Shown in pieces: positions 22,036-25,242 of a stretch of 25,242 bases of DNA. Where the stretch lies: contig CAJULP010000060.1 of NCBI GenBank assembly GCA_910587295.1, positions 1-25,242 on the forward strand, in the 5' to 3' direction. Made by a program: the position numbers and the translations under genes. Origin of the DNA: an uncultured Lachnospiraceae bacterium. GTDB taxonomy: Bacteria > Bacillota > Clostridia > Lachnospirales > Lachnospiraceae. Within the stretch, counting starts at the first letter, position 1. Each line of letters begins with the position of its first letter. The notes beneath the pieces are model-generated. The model had not been told where the DNA came from, did not search any database, and saw only the letters and a program-made list of their open reading frames with translations.

Positions 22036-22506
22036 ATGTGTTCACTGGAAGAGCAGGTAGTGTTAAAATTAAAGGAGAACAATTTACAGGTTTCTTTTGC
22101 CGAGTCATGTACGGGCGGGCTCTTATCGGGCAGGCTGGTAAACGTAGCCGGTGTATCAGATGTTTTTGGGGAAGGGTATGTGACTTATTCCAATGAAGCA
22201 AAGAAAAGGCTCCTTGGGGTCAGTGAAGCTTCCCTGAAGGATTTTGGCGCAGTAAGCCCGCAGGTGGCGGAAGAAATGGCAAGGGGGGCGGCACATGCAT
22301 CCGGTTCTTCCTGTGCGGTTTCCGTTACCGGTATCGCAGGACCGGACGGTGGAACACCTGAAAAGCCGGTAGGGCTTGTATATATTGGATGTTTTGTAAT
22401 GGGAAAAGTTAAAGTGGAAAAAAAATGTTTTCAGGGAAGCAGGGCTGACGTCAGGGCAAAGTCAGTGGAAGCAGCGCTCAAGCTGTTGCTTATGTGCCTG
22501 CCATAG
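22036..22506 (+). CDS. pncC: Stand-alone CinA C-terminal domain, nicotinamide-nucleotide amidase (PncC)
   Basis: 156 residues, matching only the amidohydrolase half of CinA. Motifs are FAESCTGGLLSGRLVNVAGVS with the conserved Ser24 and SVTGIAGPDGGTPEKPVGL. The enzyme converts nicotinamide mononucleotide to nicotinate mononucleotide in NAD recycling. The N-terminal MoCF-like domain of full CinA is absent, as in E. coli PncC. It starts one base after the pgsA stop, with only a weak ribosome site (AAGGA, 12 bases back), so it is probably translated by coupling. Confidence 0.92.
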   Translation: MCSLEEQVVLKLKENNLQVSFAESCTGGLLSGRLVNVAGVSDVFGEGYVTYSNEAKKRLLGVSEASLKDFGAVSPQVAEEMARGAAHASGSSCAVSVTGIAGPDGGTPEKPVGLVYIGCFVMGKVKVEKKCFQGSRADVRAKSVEAALKLLLMCLP

Positions 22507-22537
22507 GCCGGAATGTGGAACGGAAAGGGGTGAGGGT

Positions 22538-23449
22538 ATGCAAGGAAAATGGACGGCGGGAAAAGTTGTGGCATTGGTTTTGGGGAGTATTGGAGCAGGC
22601 GTAATCTTACTTGTTTCCATGTATATCAGTATAATTCAGATATCAGCCGACATCCTTTATTTGGACAGAGTGCTTTCTGATGAGCCATATGAGCTGGCGG
22701 AGAAAGAGGAGGGGAACGCTATTATTAAAGAACCGGAGGGTGGCGGGAAGGAACCTGAAGCGGATGTGCCATGGCCTGGGGATGATCAGGAAGAGGAATA
22801 TGAAGAACCGGATGAGCAGTATTATGATTTCCATAATGAGATCAAGACCAATCTGTCTTATCAGATAGAAATCGTGGATTTTGACGGGTCCGTGGATGAA
22901 AATGGCCTGACATATATTTATGGAAATTATCCCCTGGTGACCTGTGAGGACAAAAATAAGGAAGAGCGGATCAATTCTGCGATACAGGAGGAAATGCAGA
23001 TTGTGTCCGAACACGTTTCCTTTGTGGGAGAGGAACTTCCTGAGGATATGTATTTCATTTTTGAGATGGAAAGTTATGTCACCTATATGGATGAGGACAT
23101 CTTAAGTGTGATTTATGAGGAATATGCCTATTTAGATGATGAAATGTACGAAAGCTATGTGGTTTCGGTGAACTTTGACATGGAAAGCGGGATGCAGATG
23201 ACCAATTCCCAGATACTGGATATCGACGATGAGTTTTCCATTGATTTCAGGGAGCGGAATGAGAGACAGAACGGCCAGACAGACGGGCTTGAGTATTATT
23301 CTGACCAGGATATCACGGAAATGCTTAATGATGATGATTACCTGATCATCTTTTATACGCCCCTTGGCATGGAAGTTGGCATTAATTATTATTTTGGCTG
23401 GGTAACTGTTACTTATACCGATTATGAAAAATTCAGCAATCCGTTTTAA
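22538..23449 (+). CDS. Membrane-anchored acidic protein, possibly DUF3298/RsiV-like
   Basis: 303 residues. One N-terminal membrane helix (about 10-33) without a lipobox is followed by a very acidic, proline- and glycine-rich linker (about 47-95, many Asp/Glu) and an extracellular domain (about 100-303). The domain has Tyr-rich strands and phrases such as YPLVTCEDKNKEERINSAIQ and VVSVNFDMESGMQMTNSQIL, which recall the RsiV/DUF3298 fold (paired strands then ligand-binding domain). That match is by impression only. AAAGGGGTGAGGG precedes the ATG. It follows pncC by 31 bases without a terminator and may be part of that transcript. Function unknown. Confidence 0.8.
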   Translation: MQGKWTAGKVVALVLGSIGAGVILLVSMYISIIQISADILYLDRVLSDEPYELAEKEEGNAIIKEPEGGGKEPEADVPWPGDDQEEEYEEPDEQYYDFHNEIKTNLSYQIEIVDFDGSVDENGLTYIYGNYPLVTCEDKNKEERINSAIQEEMQIVSEHVSFVGEELPEDMYFIFEMESYVTYMDEDILSVIYEEYAYLDDEMYESYVVSVNFDMESGMQMTNSQILDIDDEFSIDFRERNERQNGQTDGLEYYSDQDITEMLNDDDYLIIFYTPLGMEVGINYYFGWVTVTYTDYEKFSNPF

Positions 23450-23721
23450 ATAGTTTATTACGTTTCTTTGTTTTCCAATCAGAAGTTTAATCGTAACAAT
23501 TCAGCCCTGCCGTTTCTGCGGCTGCAATGCTACGGTTAAACTGTTGATTGGAAATTTTATATTGCAAATTCCACTAAAAGCTGATATACTGACACCCATA
23601 GGACGGATGTGTACAAATTCTAAAGTTCAACGCATCTTCTTTATTCCTGAAAAGGAATGTATGAAAGTTCTTGGCTTATCGCCAGATGATTCAATCAACC
23701 ATGTAGAAGAGACCAGCAGCC
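23450..23721. other. Intergenic stretch without a convincing gene
   Basis: It holds the large hairpin at 23472-23554. A 62-codon frame at 23544-23732 has no ribosome binding site, no recognisable motif, and starts inside the hairpin arm, so it is not called as a gene. The region reads like decayed sequence. Confidence 0.5.
23472..23554. repeat. 83-base imperfect inverted repeat
   Basis: The arms are 23472-23506 and 23520-23554 (35 bases each). Twenty-nine of 35 positions are complementary plus one G-T pair, including unbroken runs TTTCCAATCA, AGTTTAA, CGTA and CAGCC. The loop is 13 bases. TTTT follows closely, so it may end the 22538 gene, but the size is more like a miniature element or an old palindromic repeat. 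Confidence 0.7.
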
Positions 23722-24327
23722 ATGTTGGGTGATATGATTCGGAAAACGATGAAAGCTGTTTTTGATATCTTCCAGAGCAGGTCTATGGTCCGGAAGGAGA
23801 AAGTATGTCAAAAAGGGTATGTCAAAAATGATTTGACAAAATTTATCGGGAAATGTATCATAATTATAAAACGTGAAGAAGAAAACGGAACTTTGAGCGG
23901 CAGGGCAGGTGCGGACATTGTGGAGCTTATGGGAAAAGCATGTGACCACCTGTATGGCAAGGAACCTGAACTGCTTAAGGAGGTGCATGAAGTTATGGAG
24001 CCGGCGATCAAGCTGCTTAGTGAGCGGATGGATGAGAAAATAGCAGAGTACCAGAGAGGACTTAAATTGTTAAGCGAGGAAAAGTATGAGAAGATTGAGG
24101 AACTTGCGGCGCAGAAAAAGGAATTTGAACTGTACAGTGAGAAAATGGATGAAAAGATAGCGGAGCAAGAAAAGGAATTTAAACTGTATAGTGAGCAGCT
24201 GATATGCAATTGCATCCGGCAATATAAGGAAGAAGGAAGGATGAAAGAGCAGGTGGAGTCATTACTCCAAAAAATATTTTCCATTGCATTGGTGGAGGCA
24301 AGAGAAAAGATAGAAAGATATTGGTAA
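23722..24327 (+). CDS. Coiled-coil protein resembling the C-terminal part of Rpn-type nuclease genes; start uncertain
   Basis: The frame gives up to 201 residues. The convincing part starts near 23900: ADIVELMGKACDHLYGKEPE, then a long charged coiled coil with repeated units (LSERMDEKIAE, YSEKMDEKIAEQ, FELYSE / FKLYSE), and a tail ICNCIRQYKEEGRMKEQVES. The tail resembles that of PD-(D/E)XK Rpn-type transposase-like proteins, but no nuclease domain is present. The upstream third looks unlike a protein, and a good promoter lies at 23833-23861, so ATG 23929 may be the true start (132 residues). It may be a truncated relic. Function not assigned. Confidence 0.5.
   Translation: MLGDMIRKTMKAVFDIFQSRSMVRKEKVCQKGYVKNDLTKFIGKCIIIIKREEENGTLSGRAGADIVELMGKACDHLYGKEPELLKEVHEVMEPAIKLLSERMDEKIAEYQRGLKLLSEEKYEKIEELAAQKKEFELYSEKMDEKIAEQEKEFKLYSEQLICNCIRQYKEEGRMKEQVESLLQKIFSIALVEAREKIERYW
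23803..23861 (+). promoter_or_regulatory. 14-bp-spaced repeats overlapping a sigma-A promoter
   Basis: GTATGTCAAAAA occurs at 23803-23814 and again at 23817-23828, with a degenerate third copy (8 of 12) at 23831-23842. The third copy contains TTGACA (23833-23838), which with TATCAT (23856-23861) and a 17-base spacer forms a good promoter. A strong ribosome site (AAGGAGA) and ATG at 23805 open only an eight-codon frame ending at 23831. Confidence 0.5.
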
Positions 24328-24366
24328 GATGAGCCGGCAAAAAATAAAGATCAGGAGCGTTAGGAC

Positions 24367-25212
24367 ATGAGACAAATCATTCGGGCAAAACAATTTGATG
24401 AGGAGCGGGCATTATATAATCTAAAAAATGCGGATGTGGTGGACTGCGTGTTCGCAGGTCCGGCGGACGGAGAGTCTGCATTAAAGGAATCCAGGGATGT
24501 AAATGTTCAAAACTGTAGTTTTTCCCTGCGGTATCCGCTATGGCATGTAGAGAAGTTCAAGCTGGATAAGTCTGTGATGGATGAGCTTACCAGGGCGGCA
24601 GTCTGGTATGCCAAAGGGGGGATGATCACGGACAGCACTTTAAACGGAATCAAAGCGGTGAGGGAATGTGAGGACATTACGTTAAAGGGATGCACGGTAA
24701 ATTCACAGGAGTTTGGATGGAAGTCTGCAAGGATCTGTCTTGAGGATACGGAGATTACTTCTGAATACCTGCTTTTAGACAGCAGGAACATACATCTTAA
24801 CCGGGTAAAAATGAAGGGGAAATATTCGTTCCAGTACATAAAAGACCTTGTAATTGAGGATTGCGTGTTAGATACCAAGGACGCATTTTGGCACAGTGAA
24901 AATGTTATGGTGATAAACAGTGAAGTAAAGGGAGAATATCTGGGATGGTTTTCTGACGGATTAACGCTTATCAACTGCAAGATCAGTGGTACGCAGCCTC
25001 TTTGCTATTGCAAAAACCTAAAGCTGGTTGATTGTACTATGGAAGGTACGGATCTTGCATTTGAATACTCAGATGTGGAAGCAGATATCAGGGGGAATAT
25101 TGTTTCCGTTAAGAATCCCAAGTCAGGAACAATCCTTGCGGATGGCGTGGGTGGAGTGATCTGGGATGACCCGGTCATGGAATGTACAGGGAAAGTATTG
25201 ATAAGGCAGTAA
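24367..25212 (+). CDS. DUF3737-type right-handed beta-helix protein
   Basis: 281 residues, no signal peptide or membrane helix. The chain is built of short repeats of about 20 residues with alternating Val/Ile/Leu and Cys-Thr/Ser steps (for example VQNCSF, LKGCTV, IEDCVL, LINCKI, LVDCTM), the pattern of a parallel beta-helix. It matches the DUF3737 family common in Lachnospiraceae and other Firmicutes, including the conserved FGWKSA, AFWHSENV and YLGWFSDGLTLINC segments. AGGAG (24353-24357) precedes the ATG by nine bases. No enzymatic role is known for the family. It stands 39 bases after the coiled-coil gene. The final 30 bases of the window show nothing clear. Confidence 0.88.
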   Translation: MRQIIRAKQFDEERALYNLKNADVVDCVFAGPADGESALKESRDVNVQNCSFSLRYPLWHVEKFKLDKSVMDELTRAAVWYAKGGMITDSTLNGIKAVRECEDITLKGCTVNSQEFGWKSARICLEDTEITSEYLLLDSRNIHLNRVKMKGKYSFQYIKDLVIEDCVLDTKDAFWHSENVMVINSEVKGEYLGWFSDGLTLINCKISGTQPLCYCKNLKLVDCTMEGTDLAFEYSDVEADIRGNIVSVKNPKSGTILADGVGGVIWDDPVMECTGKVLIRQ

Positions 25213-25242
25213 ACAGCATGGCTGAATTGCAGCTTGTTCCGA

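Noticed and set aside
23544..23732. 62-codon open frame
   Set aside because: No ribosome binding site, no motif, begins inside the arm of a large hairpin and overlaps another frame; judged chance.
23805..23831. Eight-codon frame after a strong AAGGAGA site
   Set aside because: Too short to support as a gene; it upholds the idea of decayed sequence, and its ATG lies in a direct repeat just before a promoter.

Overview
The window looks like chromosome of a spore-forming, low-to-medium GC Clostridia, most likely Lachnospiraceae (Clostridium cluster XIVa). The reasons are strong AGGAGG-type ribosome binding sites, sigma-A promoters with TATAAT boxes, a Spo0A-type DNA-binding protein, two CotF-like coat proteins, a SpoVB/MurJ-like flippase and an RqcH (NFACT) protein. 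I saw no rRNA, tRNA, CRISPR array, intact insertion sequence or prophage. The genus is not determinable by eye.

Layout. 1-374: start of a leftward gene cut by the edge, then a long leader. 375-3566: four-gene operon (BcrA-type ABC ATPase, ABC-2 permease, OmpR response regulator, histidine kinase without a membrane sensor), which looks like a peptide-antibiotic sensing and detoxification module. 3586-3984 (minus): XRE regulator with a membrane tail. 4201-5090: 74-residue leader-like protein plus a Crp/Fnr regulator, preceded by three 12-bp repeats. 5079-5387 (minus): thioredoxin. 5627-6964: MATE exporter behind a leader with an intrinsic terminator. 7036-9009 (minus): chemoreceptor, divergent from an Hpt protein and a receiver-HD-GYP c-di-GMP phosphodiesterase (9232-10647). 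10708-11769: S66 peptidase. 11897-12415: Spo0A DNA-binding domain without a receiver. 12561-15754: glgA and a MOP-family flippase with a polylysine tail. 15826-16304: two coat-like proteins. 16362-18119 (minus): rqcH. 18271-22506: housekeeping operon yicC-gmk-rpoZ-rimO-pgsA-pncC. 22538-23449: membrane-anchored acidic protein. 23450-24327: degenerate-looking stretch with a large hairpin and a coiled-coil protein. 24367-25212: DUF3737-type beta-helix protein.

The most notable signals are regulatory. (a) A perfect GTGACT-A-AGTCAC palindrome between trxA and the MATE gene is centred at -41 from the inferred start of BOTH divergent promoters. That is the class II activator position, and the recognition helix of the neighbouring Crp/Fnr protein (R-E-x-x-S-R) suits GTGA half-sites. 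(b) The MATE leader can fold into a terminator or a competing antiterminator and contains a 26-codon open frame. (c) Upstream of the first coat-like gene, a 16-bp hairpin buries the AGGAGG ribosome binding site in its 3' arm and is followed by T5, so it could both terminate read-through and block translation. (d) The Spo0A-type protein lacks its phosphoacceptor domain. All of these come from reading the sequence by eye; no folding or database search was run.
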